Below are positions 25,101 to 37,700 of a stretch of 64,000 nucleotides of DNA, in pieces. Source of the stretch: Onchocerca lupi. Lineage: Eukaryota; Nematoda; Chromadorea; Rhabditida; Onchocercidae. Every line of letters starts with the position of its first letter. Within the stretch, counting starts at the first letter, position 1. The notes under the pieces were generated by a model that did no database searches, was not told the DNA's origin, and saw only the letters and a list, made by a program, of their open reading frames with translations. The DNA lies in contig JAOVVO010000463.1 of NCBI GenBank assembly GCA_028564675.1, positions 1 through 64,000 on the forward strand. The letters are read 5' to 3'. A program made the translations under genes and the position numbers.

Positions 25101-28100
25101 AATTAAAGTATTGTTTCCTTCAAATTCTGGTGCAATAGTTAATGGTTTTTCGATTCCTGAAATCGTAATTAGAATTTTTAATAGAATTCAATGTTTCATG
25201 GATAAAATTACTGTAATTTGACACAAAAAAAAAATAAAAATTTGATTAAAAATTCTTGTTCAATTAAATTTTAATAAAATTGGGGGTTTTTTCCTAAATA
25301 AAATTGTTGCAATTAATAATGCAAAAGATTAAAACTCTAAAATTAAAAAAAGAGAAAAGTTTCTATTTGTGACATTTTGAAAAATATCTCATCCATTAAT
25401 TGGTAATTTTCATTTCGCTAAATTCTAACATCACAAATTAAACTTACTTTGAATTCGAACTTTATGCCAATCAGCAGCGATACAGGAGCATACCATCCGG
25501 TTGTCATACGGACTAGTGCTCAATACCGGGCAAAGGCAACGACCGTCACGGGAACGCTCGATCGGTATAACAGATGGCATAAAATACTGATCCACCTAAA
25601 GAAGATATGATCTGATTCTTCTTTTTTTTGACAAAACTATTGCTCAATACCGGAAAACTACTGCAGTGGATTGCATTTTCGGTATGTTATTCAATATATT
25701 TTAGTAAGACCGATCTTTCACCAAACGTTACGAAGGAAAATAGCACGAATTCTAAGGAATATCCAATGATTAATTAGATTTTACAACTTAAAATGATGAA
25801 AGGAAGCGATAATTTAAGAAAATTTCTGACAAAGTTTGTGTTTGGTATAATATCGGCGATATTTATTAAGGAAAGAGCATGATAATGAAAGAGAAATTTG
25901 CCAGCTAATAAAAATATTGCTTGGCAATGCAGATTTTCAAAATCTGCACCAAATTAAAAAAATTTTTAATTATGAAAAAAAGGCTATCGAGACAAGAACT
26001 ATTTCAATTATCTAAGATACAAGATATTTTTTAAATAGTACCTCTAAATTGGTAAAGTTATATTCGCCAAAAAGGGTCGTTTGATTACCAATGTATTCCA
26101 CATACATTAATTCAACTGGTACCACTGCGCTATGAAGCAATTCCAGGCCACTTTCATCCTTCAGTCGTACCTCATAACCTTCGAAGCAATAATGAGGTGG
26201 TGCACCAACAAATTCTACTTGAATTGTTCGTGCTATCGGATGCACTAAAATACGTCGAAATCCACCAGTCCAACGTGATGCTTGCAAATTTGCTAAACAA
26301 AAATTATTAAAACAATTTTTCTTTATTTTTTTAAATCCATAAAAATAGAAAAAAAAAAAGAAATCAAAAAGATCCGAAGAAACTTTCGTTTTTGTTTTTT
26401 TGCTAAAAAAAATTTTTGCTAAAATTAACTTTACTGTGTTATTTAATTTCGAATGTTTGGAAAAGATTAAATGTTTGATCAAAAATTGAGAAAAATTTAC
26501 GTGTTCGTTTACAATCATGTTCAGTAGTCGTATCATTGTAATAATCTGCAAAAGCAAAAAAGAAAAAGAATCCAAAATTAAGTAAAGCATATCTGTAACC
26601 AGATAAACTTACTCGAGATTCATAAAGTTTGATCAAATAGTAAATTTCATGCCTAAATTTAAACATCAAGACAACCTAATCATTCATTGTATCGAATTTT
26701 TCAAAAACGGTGCCTGATTCCGGTCACTGGATTGAATTTAAATTCATTTCGCTGATTATTTATACTTCCATTAGTTTCTCATACCTAATTTCAATATCAT
26801 ATTTTCATTGCCTCCCGAAATTTTACTTCATTGCTATAAATTTTTCTTATTTCTTTAACACCATCAAATGTTTGGAAATGTCTAGAAAAAAAACCAATGA
26901 ATATTTACCGGGATGATGAGGCATTTGGATATGTTTCCGGAGAATCATTGTATCATTTTTTCTTTTCGACAAACTTATCAACTTAATATCATAAGCTTCA
27001 TCGAATTCGAATAAACTTTCGGAAGCGAAATGAAATCGAGGCTGAAAATAAGCTAATTACTGATTACTTTTGCTCATCATTTCAGAATTGGCTATTACCA
27101 ATTACTGTTAATATGTTTCCAAATTCAATTTTGAAACTTCAATCTTTTTTTTTTTAAATGGTTTTGCTTTTATATTTCAAAACTTAAATAGATTGATTAC
27201 TGCGGAAGAAAAAAACTAGAATTTCAAAGCTGAATTATAGAATTTCGACTATTTTTAATTTTCGTTTCTAAAAATTTGAAATGCCAACTATGTTCGAGAA
27301 AAAAGCAATTCTAAAGCTGACTTTGCAAATTAAAAAAAAGAAAAACCGAAAAACAATGAATTGGAAAAATTTATTTTTTTTTTTTTTTTTTTTTTTTGCT
27401 GAAGAATTTGACAATATTGAGATAAGAAGAGAAGAAAGGTGAGATAAAAAAGAAAAAAAATATAAACAAAAATGAAAATAAAATGAAGCGAACCACAGTA
27501 GCAACCAAATTACTGTTCCAGTGGGAATTTGAGATATCAAAATAAAAACAAGATTGATTAGACGTCGAATCTTCAATTTCCAATATAAATCCCAAAAGCG
27601 ATGATGTAGAATCTGCAAGCATTTTATGAGGAAAAAGAAGCATTATTAATTAGAAATTGAATTTCAAATAAAATTTTTCTGTTATTTATTCAGCAAAACT
27701 AGTGGCATAAAAAAAAAGTTATCGAAATTTGTATTAAATTTCTGATTTGAAAATATGACAAATTTTCGGAATTCTTAAAATTATAAATTATTTATTTATT
27801 AAATATTTCTTAGTTCACGATTTATTTCTTCGATGATAACTTTTTTTAGTTATTTAATTGTCATTATGGGCATGAAGAAAAATTATTAAAGTTCGTATTA
27901 AATTTTTCAAATTTGAATATGCTTTTAGGGTTTCTAATATTATAAATTATTTATTTGTTAACTAATTTCCTTTGTCTTATTTCGTGATTTATTTTTGAGA
28001 TAGTAAATTTTCTCGGTTAATTATTTGTCACTGTGAGTACAAACAAAAATTCTTTTCAGCGCCTCTTCATAAAAACTATGATAATCATAAATATTTCCTT

Positions 28101-30497
28101 ATCATCGAAAGATAAAGGAAAAAAAATTTTTTCAAAAGACCTGTTCTTAGTTATATCACAAAAAAAAAAAAAAAAATCCCATCTTAATAAGGTTTAAAAT
28201 ATCATAAACCACATTGGTAGAAAAAAATGATTGACACTGATGAGGTTTTTATTTATTATGATTTATAGGATAAATTAATTAATGAAATTCTTCTTAAATT
28301 CTATACAAATCCCATCCTTTATTATTCCGTTCCTGTCTTATCACATGAAATTAAATTAGAAATTTGGAAATTAAATATTTACAAATAGATATCTTATATT
28401 TGAAATATTTTTTCGGTATTGTAAGAAACTCTTCAATCGATCTCTCAGATACTTCGATCTGAATACAGTTTTGATAGTTTGGAATTAGCAAACAACTAAC
28501 CGAAATTTTTAAAATTTGTTTAAAATTTAATGCTTTATTTTATCTTGAATTTGAAATAATGAGGATCTTTGGCTTAAAACTAAATCTGAAAACGATAAGA
28601 TAATATATCTAATTTCTGAAATTTTTCTTGAATTTCAAATATAAGATACTTTATGTAATATATTTAATTTCTAAATCTTTAATCAAATTTCAGGTAGATT
28701 AGCACAGGAAATTTGAATGCGGTTTTCATCATTAGTCCACAACTATTTCGGGAATTTTAAATATTAAACTTGAAAAATATTGCAATATATTGTAACTGAT
28801 CATTTATCAATAATTTAATTAACTAATCTTCGACATTATAAAACTCTTTCCAGAAGAATAATGAAATCAAATATACAGCGGGACTAATCAAACTTTTTCG
28901 TCAATGTTAGAAGATATAATGATAATTGACCAGTTATCATAACTGTTTAATAAAAAAACTGATAATGATAACAAACTATTTGGAGGTAACTGCCATGAGA
29001 TATCAACAGATAACTGATAAGTTTGTTTAGCATAACGGGTAACGACACGAACAAATGATTCCACACGTATATCATGTGCATATCTAATCGTTGTATCTGT
29101 TATTTTGCTAATATTATTGCTATTTTCCTTGACTGTTATACTTTCATCATCGCATTTTACTAAAATAATTGATGGCAATGATATTTGACAAATTAATATG
29201 TTAAAATTAATTGTTAAAACATTTCTTTCAATAAAATTATCAAAAAATTATTAAATGGATATTTAATAACAATACGATCATAGATAATGAGCATGATAGG
29301 AAGAAAAAAAAAAATAGAGACTAACAAAATGATGGTAATCCTTGGTTTATTTTACCTGTTGGCTAGAATACTGGTAATCTGAATTGCTTAAACTGAACTG
29401 AACAATAGAGGATCAAGGTAATTAGTCGTTTTTCAAGTGCGTAAATGACTGTACTTCAATACTAATCAATCTGTTATTATGCTGACATTGGGAAGATATG
29501 TGACTGAACGGAAATTTGAATTCGAATCTGGTCACGCATCATCTTTTACGAATTCCGATTTCATTTCCGACTAAGTCACACATGATCTACAGATTCTGAT
29601 CCAATCACAAGTCATCTACGAATTCCATTCAGTCATACATCATCTTCTATGAAATCCGATCCATTAGATGTCAACGCAATGTCAGCATGTCACCACGATT
29701 TTTACTGATCATAAATGGGAAAGATTTTCATTTATCAGAAAAACACAATGATACTAAGCAGCTTCCGGCGACTAATTCTCGATATTTCGGATAGTCTTTT
29801 TTCTTTTTCTTTTTTTTTATTTCCGATAAATATGACAGAAAAAAAGATATTCATACCTGAGCGAACAATGCATACAAAATCCTGAAAATATCGCTCTTAT
29901 TATCTAAATTATTTCTAAATTTATTGAATTAAAAGAACTAAAAAATAAGAGACCGATTGATTTTGGCTAGTTTAAGCCAAAATTAGTCAAGGTCGATTAA
30001 TCAAATTTTAATTAACTTTAAAGTTAATCAATTAATTTTTTCTTTTATTTTATAGAATAAAGAAAAAGTAAGAGGGGAAAGAAGAGAAAATTTCACTATT
30101 ATTATGCTGCTAATTGTTAACTATACTGATAATTATTTACTATGATAATTGCTAATTATAAATATTTATTAGTATCATAAATCATCCTTATAATATTCTT
30201 CGTGCTATTTTATATCAAAAAAATATTTTTTTAAATATTATTTTTCTTTTCCTCTCTCTTTTCCCCTTTTCTCCTTTTCTAGCTTATAATTTAAATGAAA
30301 TAATTACAAAATGCAATAAATGATCGGATTAAATTTAATCCTGAAACTTATAATAATTTACTGATTACCTTATGATTATAATCAGCACAATTATGATGAA
30401 ATAATGGATCAAAGTTGATATTCATCGATGTGACAACAACAACAATAATAATTATAATTATTATTATAAATCGGACCACATTAATACAACAAGCCAT
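22190..30497 (-). CDS. IL-17 receptor-like membrane protein with SEFIR domain
   Basis: Fourteen minus-strand exons, about 811 residues: 30497-30369, 29881-29857, 29159-28894, 28458-28383, 27612-27506, 27041-26909, 26545-26501, 26292-26042, 25595-25448, 25156-25066, 24355-24165, 23942-23836, 23658-23450 and 22847-22190. All junctions keep phase. It starts with a signal peptide (MACCINVVRFIIIIIIIIVV). An ectodomain of about 400 residues follows, including the membrane-proximal WTGGFRRILVHP / VEFVGAPPHYCFEGYEVRL module and the CLCPVL...VCSC cysteines. One transmembrane helix lies at about 425-448 (LLALMLLVISLTIFFLLYIL) before HVRRR. The SEFIR domain begins near 488 (NVLLIYSHDSLLHEKCVLRF...FDVHLDVWD) and continues with ISILNADKVVIINSEGAYYHYR. 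A Ser-rich tail of about 170 residues follows. In C. elegans, ILCR-1/ILCR-2 bind ILC-17.1 and signal via ACTL-1. Which paralogue this is cannot be told. The intron 10 donor is GC. The ends of exons 5 and 11 have alternative in-phase donors. Confidence 0.9.
24540..24688. repeat. Diverged tandem repeat, about 32-bp period, in receptor intron 10
   Basis: Five copies of GTGATTTTCGAGATTAAAGT-like units starting near 24540, 24570, 24602, 24635 and 24661. They sit inside the GC-AG intron that separates the ectodomain exon from the transmembrane exon. Confidence 0.75.
29531..29669. repeat. Diverged tandem repeat in receptor intron 2
   Basis: Four imperfect copies of a GTCA.(A)CATCATCT.CTACGAATTCCGATC-like phrase begin near 29531, 29575, 29608 and 29632. 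Spacing is 24-44 bp. The copies lie within the intron between exons 2 and 3 of the IL-17-receptor-like gene. Confidence 0.6.
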
Positions 30498-31691
30498 CCA
30501 ATATTCAATCCAACCAAGGATTAATTCAATAATGCTTTTCTTTTTTGTTTTTGTTTTTTTTTTCTTTGATCTGATAAGAACAATGTTTAGCTGATAGTGT
30601 TAGTACTGATGTTAGCAATGATAGTGATCGTGATGATGATAGGTTGGTTGGTAGGGGCAGTATTGAATGTGATGTTTCAGAAATAGCGGCCCACTCTCCT
30701 GCAAAAAAAAAGAAATTGATAAAATAGAAGGGGTATAAGGGAATGAAATGTTTGCTGTGAGAAATGAATATTCTTCTTTCTTTTTTTTTCAGTAGTTTCA
30801 CTGCCAACTTTTATTCGACAGTTCGCTTACTTTTTTTATTATATTACTATCACCATTATCACTAATATTGCTACTGATAATAGCAATAGTAATAATGGTA
30901 AAGATGATGTTACGAAAAAAAATCAATTTTGCCCTTTTTTTATTGAAGTATGTGTGTCTGTGTGTATGTTTATGTTTGAATGTGTATTTGTATTATATTT
31001 CTTCAATTTTTTTGCCTAACATATTGTAATGAATATGTATAAGTTAAATCTCTGTGGTTCTATGACATATATCATAACAATTAATATTGATTGGATGGTT
31101 CAAAGAATGGACAAAAAATAGGAACTTTAAAATGCAGAAAAAATTAAACTGTTAAGTATTGATTTTTTTTTATGCTGAAGGGACCAAGAAAGATGAAAAA
31201 GCAAAAAAAAAAAGTAAATAAAGCGAGTAGTAAAATGACATTGAAGAAAGCGTGAAATGAAAGAGGTATTTAAAAAAGACTGAAATTTGAGGAGAGTAAA
31301 GAGAAGGGACGAAGAAAGGAAAAAGAAGAAAAGTAAGCAAGGGTAGAGGAAGGAAGTTTAAGGTGATCAGAAACCAATTTTTCGTTGTAAGTTGCTAACG
31401 AAAGATGATTATGCAAAAAACATTTAAATAGAACAAATGTATTTATTACTATTTATTGAATAAATTCTGGTGAAAATTCATACCAAAAAAAGTTACCTTC
31501 AAAAAAGAAAAGTATGAGCGAAAAAAATGAATAAAAGGGAATAAAAGAAAGAGGAGGACGAAGAACAGAGGGAGAGAGAAAAAAAATGAATGGATAAGTA
31601 TAAATGAACTTTTGATGGAAATTTTGATCGAGAGCCAACAGAAAAAAAGAGAAAAAAGAAGAGAGAAAAAAGAGAATCGATCGTTTTTTTT

Positions 31692-31693
<2 letters not shown>

Positions 31694-31734
<41 letters not shown>
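31694..31734. repeat. T41 homopolymer after a purine-rich tract
   Basis: A 41-base uninterrupted T run. It directly follows about 500 bp of plus-strand purine-rich DNA, making an abrupt strand-composition switch. Confidence 0.9.
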
Positions 31735-31839
31735 CATTTTATTCCTCTCTTTTTAATTTAATGGTAAAAAAAGTTGATCTGATGAATATGATGGCATGTT
31801 TTTCAATTTCATAAATAAACAAAGGCATCAAAATATATT

Positions 31840-31881
31840 CACACACACACGCACAGGCCCACACACCCACCCACGCACACG
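31840..31881. repeat. CA-type microsatellite
   Basis: Imperfect CA/CCCA repeats (ACACACACACGCACAGG, then CACACCCACCCACGCACAC). Confidence 0.85.
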
Positions 31882-33224
31882 TGTACATAGATACTCGAAG
31901 ATATACATAGTATATAAAATACATTCAAATATATGAAATGATAAACTTCAAGTGCTATGGCCAGACGAACCAATTAAACAAATAAAAAAGAAAATTTTTT
32001 TTTCTAATTTTGAAATGGCAATGACAAATAAAACGTCCCTTTTGTAATGCGGAAAGCAAACAGAAGCGGCAGGCTGATCGGGTAGCACGATGGAAGAGTG
32101 TATCCGGCAATATTCCCGAATACTTGTTCAATTTATATCGATGTTTGAATGGTTTCGATAACTTTTAATCAAATAATATCGGCTTTTCTTTTTTTTTTTA
32201 AAGAAAAGAAAACGCAAGCTAAAGTGCGAAAAAAAACCGGAATCAATTGATCGATATTAATGATTGAATATTTTAATTATATTATTCTTTTTTTTTCATT
32301 CATATTTAAAAGAAAAAAAAAATTGAGATAGAGAAAAAATAGTGCTATGAAAATATCCGAAAATTATAAACAAATTATAATTATTTCAAAATTTTCGATT
32401 TTCTTCATACATATATTTCTGAAATCTTAAATTCATATTGTAACACTGAAAAATTCTTCACAGCAAAAACTATTTGAGGCATTGATGTAAAGCAAATAAA
32501 ATTAACTATCGAACGTACCGTTACGAAGATTGTTGTATTTCGATATTCCTAACCTCGTCTATTTAATTCCATGAATTCTAAGGAAAACCAGATCTTTTTC
32601 TAATTGTTCGTTAATGGTATAACCGAATAAAATAGTCAACTATCAAAGATTAGCTGATGAAAGAAGAAAAGACGGAGGAGGAAAAAGCGATAAAAGAAGA
32701 TGAAAAGTTCAAATTATCCAGAGAAAAAGCGTAATATTGACATCATAAATTTGACAATTTACAGATAAGTGGAACGATTGTAAAAATGAAAGCCAAAACA
32801 AAAAAAAAGTTCAAAAACTGGATAAAATTGAATGACTTGGTGTTAATTTAGTGTATTTTCAATTGGTTTTTTTCAAACAAAAATAAAATTTCAAAACAAA
32901 AAAAGAAAAGCGAAATTAAACATCTCGTTCTTTTCTCTTTTCTTTTTCAAATTATATATACTTTATGCAAGAAAAAAAATTGAAAAACGAAGCACATGTA
33001 TAAACTTTAATAAATTCTTTTGCCAATCAAATAATTTCAATTTTTCTCTTTTTTTTGCATAATTTTTTTTTGTTATGAATGAAAAAACATAGGGATATTT
33101 GAGATTTCACAGGAAATCACGAAATGTTGAAATTTTTTTTTCACCATCAGTCAATCTATACATTCTGAAATAAGTCTAATGTTGAAATATATTTCGAGAA
33201 TGAGAAAGAAAGCTTGTTATAATA

Positions 33225-33238
33225 AATACCATGGCAAC
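33225..33238 (+). promoter_or_regulatory. Candidate X-box (RFX/DAF-19 site), distal
   Basis: AATACCATGGCAAC matches the nematode X-box consensus RYYNYYATRRNRAC at all but the second constrained position. It lies 1.5 kb upstream of the dynein-2 start codon, farther than is usual in C. elegans, where functional X-boxes mostly fall within about 250 bp of the ATG. The core CCATGG is palindromic, so either divergent gene could use it. Confidence 0.35.
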
Positions 33239-34610
33239 CAAATAATAGTAACGTTTCGAAATAATCTATCCTTACGTCATACAACGTATTATATCGTTTG
33301 TTCGAGTATTATTTTTTATTTCCTCATAATGATTACTATTATTAATTATTTAATTATGAGTTAATTTGAAAAAAGAGGATATGATTCCAAGCTTTGAGAA
33401 GAGTTTTCAATTCTTGAATAAATGGTTTTTTTTTTTTTCAGCTTTCTTATAATTAAACTTTTCAAATAATGAAATTTAAAAAGCTAGAAAAAAAAATCGT
33501 TTTTCGTTTTTTTAAAAAAGCAGACATCGCTTTTTTATTTTTCCTAACTAACGCTTTATACTACGCATATCAAATTTGACTTTAAGAAAAAATTGAAACA
33601 TGCGAAAAATGTAATATTAAACATTTCACTTTACTTTTAGCTATCCAAATGACAAAATAGAAAATACTTGAAAAAATTTCGAAAAAATTTTCAAATTTTA
33701 AAAAATTTTCTCATATATGATGATGATAACGACATCTTTGGTATAATCCAATCATTGTTACAAATATCAATCATTCTTTTTGAAAAAAAATCGGAAAAAA
33801 AATTGTATATTTTTAATTGTTCATTAAAATGTTAAATATCAATCTTTTTTTAAAAGAAAAAACAATGTGGATTTTACAATGAAATTGTTATAAAACTTCA
33901 AAAGTTTATATTAAACTTTCAATATATAAATTTTTCATAGAATCAAAAAATATATAATATGCTTTCAGGTGGTACGGAAATTTTTTGCAAATTGTCAAAA
34001 TCAATTTTATGATGTCCTTTCTAATTTTAGCATCGATTTATTTTTCTCTTTTTTTTTTTATCACGTGGAATGACTTTTTCATATCTATTTTTATGACAAC
34101 AACACTTTTTGAAATGAACTGGATTGTATGATCAGCTTATTTTGCTAGATTACAATTGTACAAAGACAATTCTTTTCGTTTATGTATAATTTGCATATCC
34201 ATACATTTGTAAATTATATATAAACTTTTACAAAATTTTAAAAACTTGCTAGGTCTTAAATTCAGAATGGTTATAGATACATATGAAAAAGAGTATGTCA
34301 AAATCATTTAATAATATATTTGCAAAATTAGTAAAATTATTAATTTGAAATTCATTTTTTATTTATTCGGAAAAAAACAGAGTTAAAATGGGACAAAAAA
34401 GAAAAATCAACAATCCAACAACTAACAAATTGATATAACGAATATGTTGAAGATTTTTTTTCTTTTTTGATAGAAAATATAAATTTTGTTAATTGTATAT
34501 TTTTTACGTAATAAATCTAGAGAAAGTTTTTCTCGAAAAATTAATAAGTTCTTCACTGATCTATTCATTGTTTCTCTTTGTTTATTATTGAAAAATCAAA
34601 TAATTCCCTT

Positions 34611-34624
34611 GATTTCATGGTAGC
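34611..34624 (+). promoter_or_regulatory. Candidate X-box (RFX/DAF-19 site), proximal to dynein-2
   Basis: GATTTCATGGTAGC fits RYYNYYATRRNRAC except at positions 2 and 13 and ends 107 bp before the dynein-2 ATG. That is the expected position for X-box control of an intraflagellar transport gene. The match is imperfect, so this is a positional plus motif argument. Confidence 0.4.
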
Positions 34625-34731
34625 AGTGGTATCAAATGAAAACTTATAACCAGAATGGCGTGACAAGATATGATAAAAACATTTAGGCAACTAATAAAAT
34701 AACTATATATTGAAAAATTAAGATAACAAAT

Positions 34732-37700
34732 ATGGATTACAAACGTAACGATCCTCGACGTCACTACATCCTTCGTGTTGCTTCGCATATTTTCGCTTTG
34801 AATTTATCGGAAAATAAAATTTCAAATTTGAATCCCATACAAAATTTTTGTGATACTACTACGCCATTGCTAATTATTGCCAAAGATGAGCGGGTTTGTA
34901 GTTTTAATTTTTAAAAATTTTGAATCAAATAATTTTCAATCTTGGTTAAAAAAAGAAACTATTGCAGCTTTTGGTAATAAATGATTATTGTAATTAGTGG
35001 TTTAATTATATTATAACAATTATTGGTCAAATAAATTTTAAATTAAAAAAGAATTCAAATTTCAGAAAAATACAGTCAATTTTACAAATGAGATGCGAAA
35101 CGATCATCATCCGGATTTAATGCAAGTGATCTTTTACAAGCTTGAAGCAGTCGCCTTACCATCAGATAATTATAAAAGCAAAATATCAGTATTATCATTA
35201 CGTGGACGTCCAACTGATGCATTAATTCGTTCAATAAGAGAGGTAGGGAATTTAAATAATCATTTATAATCATTGTTTCTAATCTAATTGATTTTTTTTT
35301 TAAATTAGAAATATAGTGAAAATGCCAAAAACGAATAGCTTTATCATTTTTTAAAATGAAAGTTTTAAAGACTAAAATTGCCACTTTTAAACGCAATGAT
35401 ATAAATATCCATTAACTTCCGATAAGCAAAGATATTTTCATAAATAGATTATGTGATATAAAATTTCAGATCTTCAAAAGAACAATTGAAAACAATCCCG
35501 AAACATCCATAAATAGCCATTTGCTTACCATTTTTAATGAACTTGAAATGTGCATCGAGCCAAAAAATGACCCGAATTTTAGAGGTAATTTGCATTTTAG
35601 AAAAAAAAAAAAAAAAGCAACTGAAATTTCAAAATCACAATTTACAGATATAACTACTTGTCTAGCAAAGGAAATAACATTTTATTTTTAAGCTTTATTA
35701 AAATATGATGATTATTTTTCGAATTTTAATCACAATTCAGAGAACTTCCGGGAAAAACGATCCATACGTGATGAGATTAATTACTGGAAAGCTCGGGAGG
35801 ACAATGCTGCATTGCAGTATTCTCAAGCATTTCAAATTCTCGATATGAAGCTTGAAATGCTTGAAAACTGTCGTATAGATGAAATATGTGAAGTTATTGA
35901 TACTATCGAAGACTGTTTAAATCAGCTTTGGAACTGTGAACCGTCATTTCCACAAAATCGTATGGAACAAATCATGGGTAGTTTCGGTAAATTAATTCTT
36001 AAAATATTGCAATGTCCTTTTTTAGGCTTTTTTTTTTTAAATATTCAAATCATTTTTGTTTTGTCCTGCAGAAAGTACAGAAAAGTAATCATTTAAATTG
36101 ATTAACAGAGAAAAATATAAATGAAGCAAAGTATATTTTGTTAGTCTTACATTATTTTACTAAGTTGTTTAATTCATTTTATATGACATAGTTATCTTTC
36201 TAATTATAGCGTTTCAAAATATATGCATATATTTAATTAAAGTTTTGTCAAATTAATTTTTTTACTTTCAGAATTTTGTTCAGATGTAATTTATTCATTA
36301 AATTATATGCAACGTAGGTACTTAATGAATGTTACGCTGCAGCTGAAATTAGTTTATGAATATTAGATATCAATAGATTTTTTGCGATATACAAACGTCT
36401 CATCATATCAGTACCAGGAAACGTAGCTTCAATTAATGATAAGTAGGCTATAATTATGAAATTTTAATAGAATCTTAACAACATGCTAATATTTCCAATA
36501 TACTTGTAATTTTATTCATTATACGTTATGATTAAATATAATTGATCTAAAATAGTTTTTCATGATATCTAATTCCATTAATTCATGCAGGAAATAGAAG
36601 GAAAAAGTTTTACTTTCCTTTTTTCAGGTTTGTTGATTATTAATTCGATAGCAAATAAAATTGAAACCAATAATATCTGGGATAGTGATACAACTGATAC
36701 ACTGATCGATACATTGCATACAGTTATTTCGCTTTGCGAACAATGGAAATTTGCAATTACAACACTTACTGAACAATGGAAGCAGGATATTGATAATCCG
36801 TGGAAGGGTGATAAACCAATGATTTCAACTTTTGAAACTCTTCAGAAACATACTGATAAGGTATTTATGCGCAAATCTGCTTGCAATCATGCACGCGATG
36901 TATATTAGTTTATATACATGCATTGTATCTTGTTAATGATACTGCAAAAGATTCTTTGTACTATGATGAATAATTTAATAGTATTTTCCAAAATTGTCAT
37001 ATCAACAAAAATTTTACATATAGTAATGTTACACACCTATTGATAGCAGTAGAATTTGCCATTATCAGTGATTAGGCGAAATTATAGAAAAGAAGTGTGA
37101 ACTGTACCAATTAACACTTCTTTTTCTTTTCAATCCACTCGTTTATTAAGCTAATCGTAGTTTAAATTAATTGAACTCTATCAGTTCGATCAAAACATAA
37201 TAACAATTTCGATTTATGGTAGATTTAATGAAAATTTTCGAATTAGATTATATGAAATAAACAAGTAATATAGCGGAAATAATCAATTTTGCAGATTTTA
37301 TCGCTGAAATTATTAAGCTATCAAATGAATGAATTAATGGGTGATAAGAATGGACGAAAAGAAATGGAACAAATCATTCGAAATATTTTTGGCACACTAC
37401 CTATATTTACTTGTGATATTTCGACACAAAAACAATGGGAAATTAGATTATTGGTAAAATAATCATTATTTCTATTCCTTTTTTGCAATTACAATTATTT
37501 CAATTCAAAGTTTTCTTTTCGTATTAGTTATTGAAATTTGAAGTTATCTAAATGAAACAAATAATTTATGGCGATAAAATTAAAATTTGTTATGCCTACT
37601 GTGAAAACTCAAAAACTTACTCTCGAAATTTTTGAAATGAATGAAATATAAACGATATCAAAATTTGGAAAAGAAATCTCTGTCTATCTATAATATTTTC

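Larger units (their letters stand above)
30498..34731. other. Divergent intergenic region between the receptor and dynein-2 genes
   Basis: A 4.2-kb head-to-head spacer that must contain the promoters of both genes. It includes a purine-rich plus-strand tract (about 31186-31690, GA/AG-rich), a T41 run, a CA microsatellite, and many A/T runs. Two X-box-like motifs are listed separately. Minus-strand open frames at 30526-30807 and 31453-31924 are low-complexity translations. A 5' UTR exon of the receptor near 30700 (TTTGCAG|GAGAGTGG) is possible but unproven. Confidence 0.5.

Noticed and set aside
26012..26590. 192-codon single-exon ORF in the receptor gene
   Set aside because: It fuses exon 8, an intron and a wrong frame of exon 7. 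Splice sites at 26292 and 26501 define the real exons.
30526..30807. Upstream coding exon for the IL-17-receptor-like gene
   Set aside because: Frame is low complexity and the signal peptide starts cleanly at the ATG at 30497. At most it is 5' UTR.
31453..31924. Lys- and Phe-rich ORFs
   Set aside because: They are translations of poly-T, purine-rich and CA-repeat DNA.
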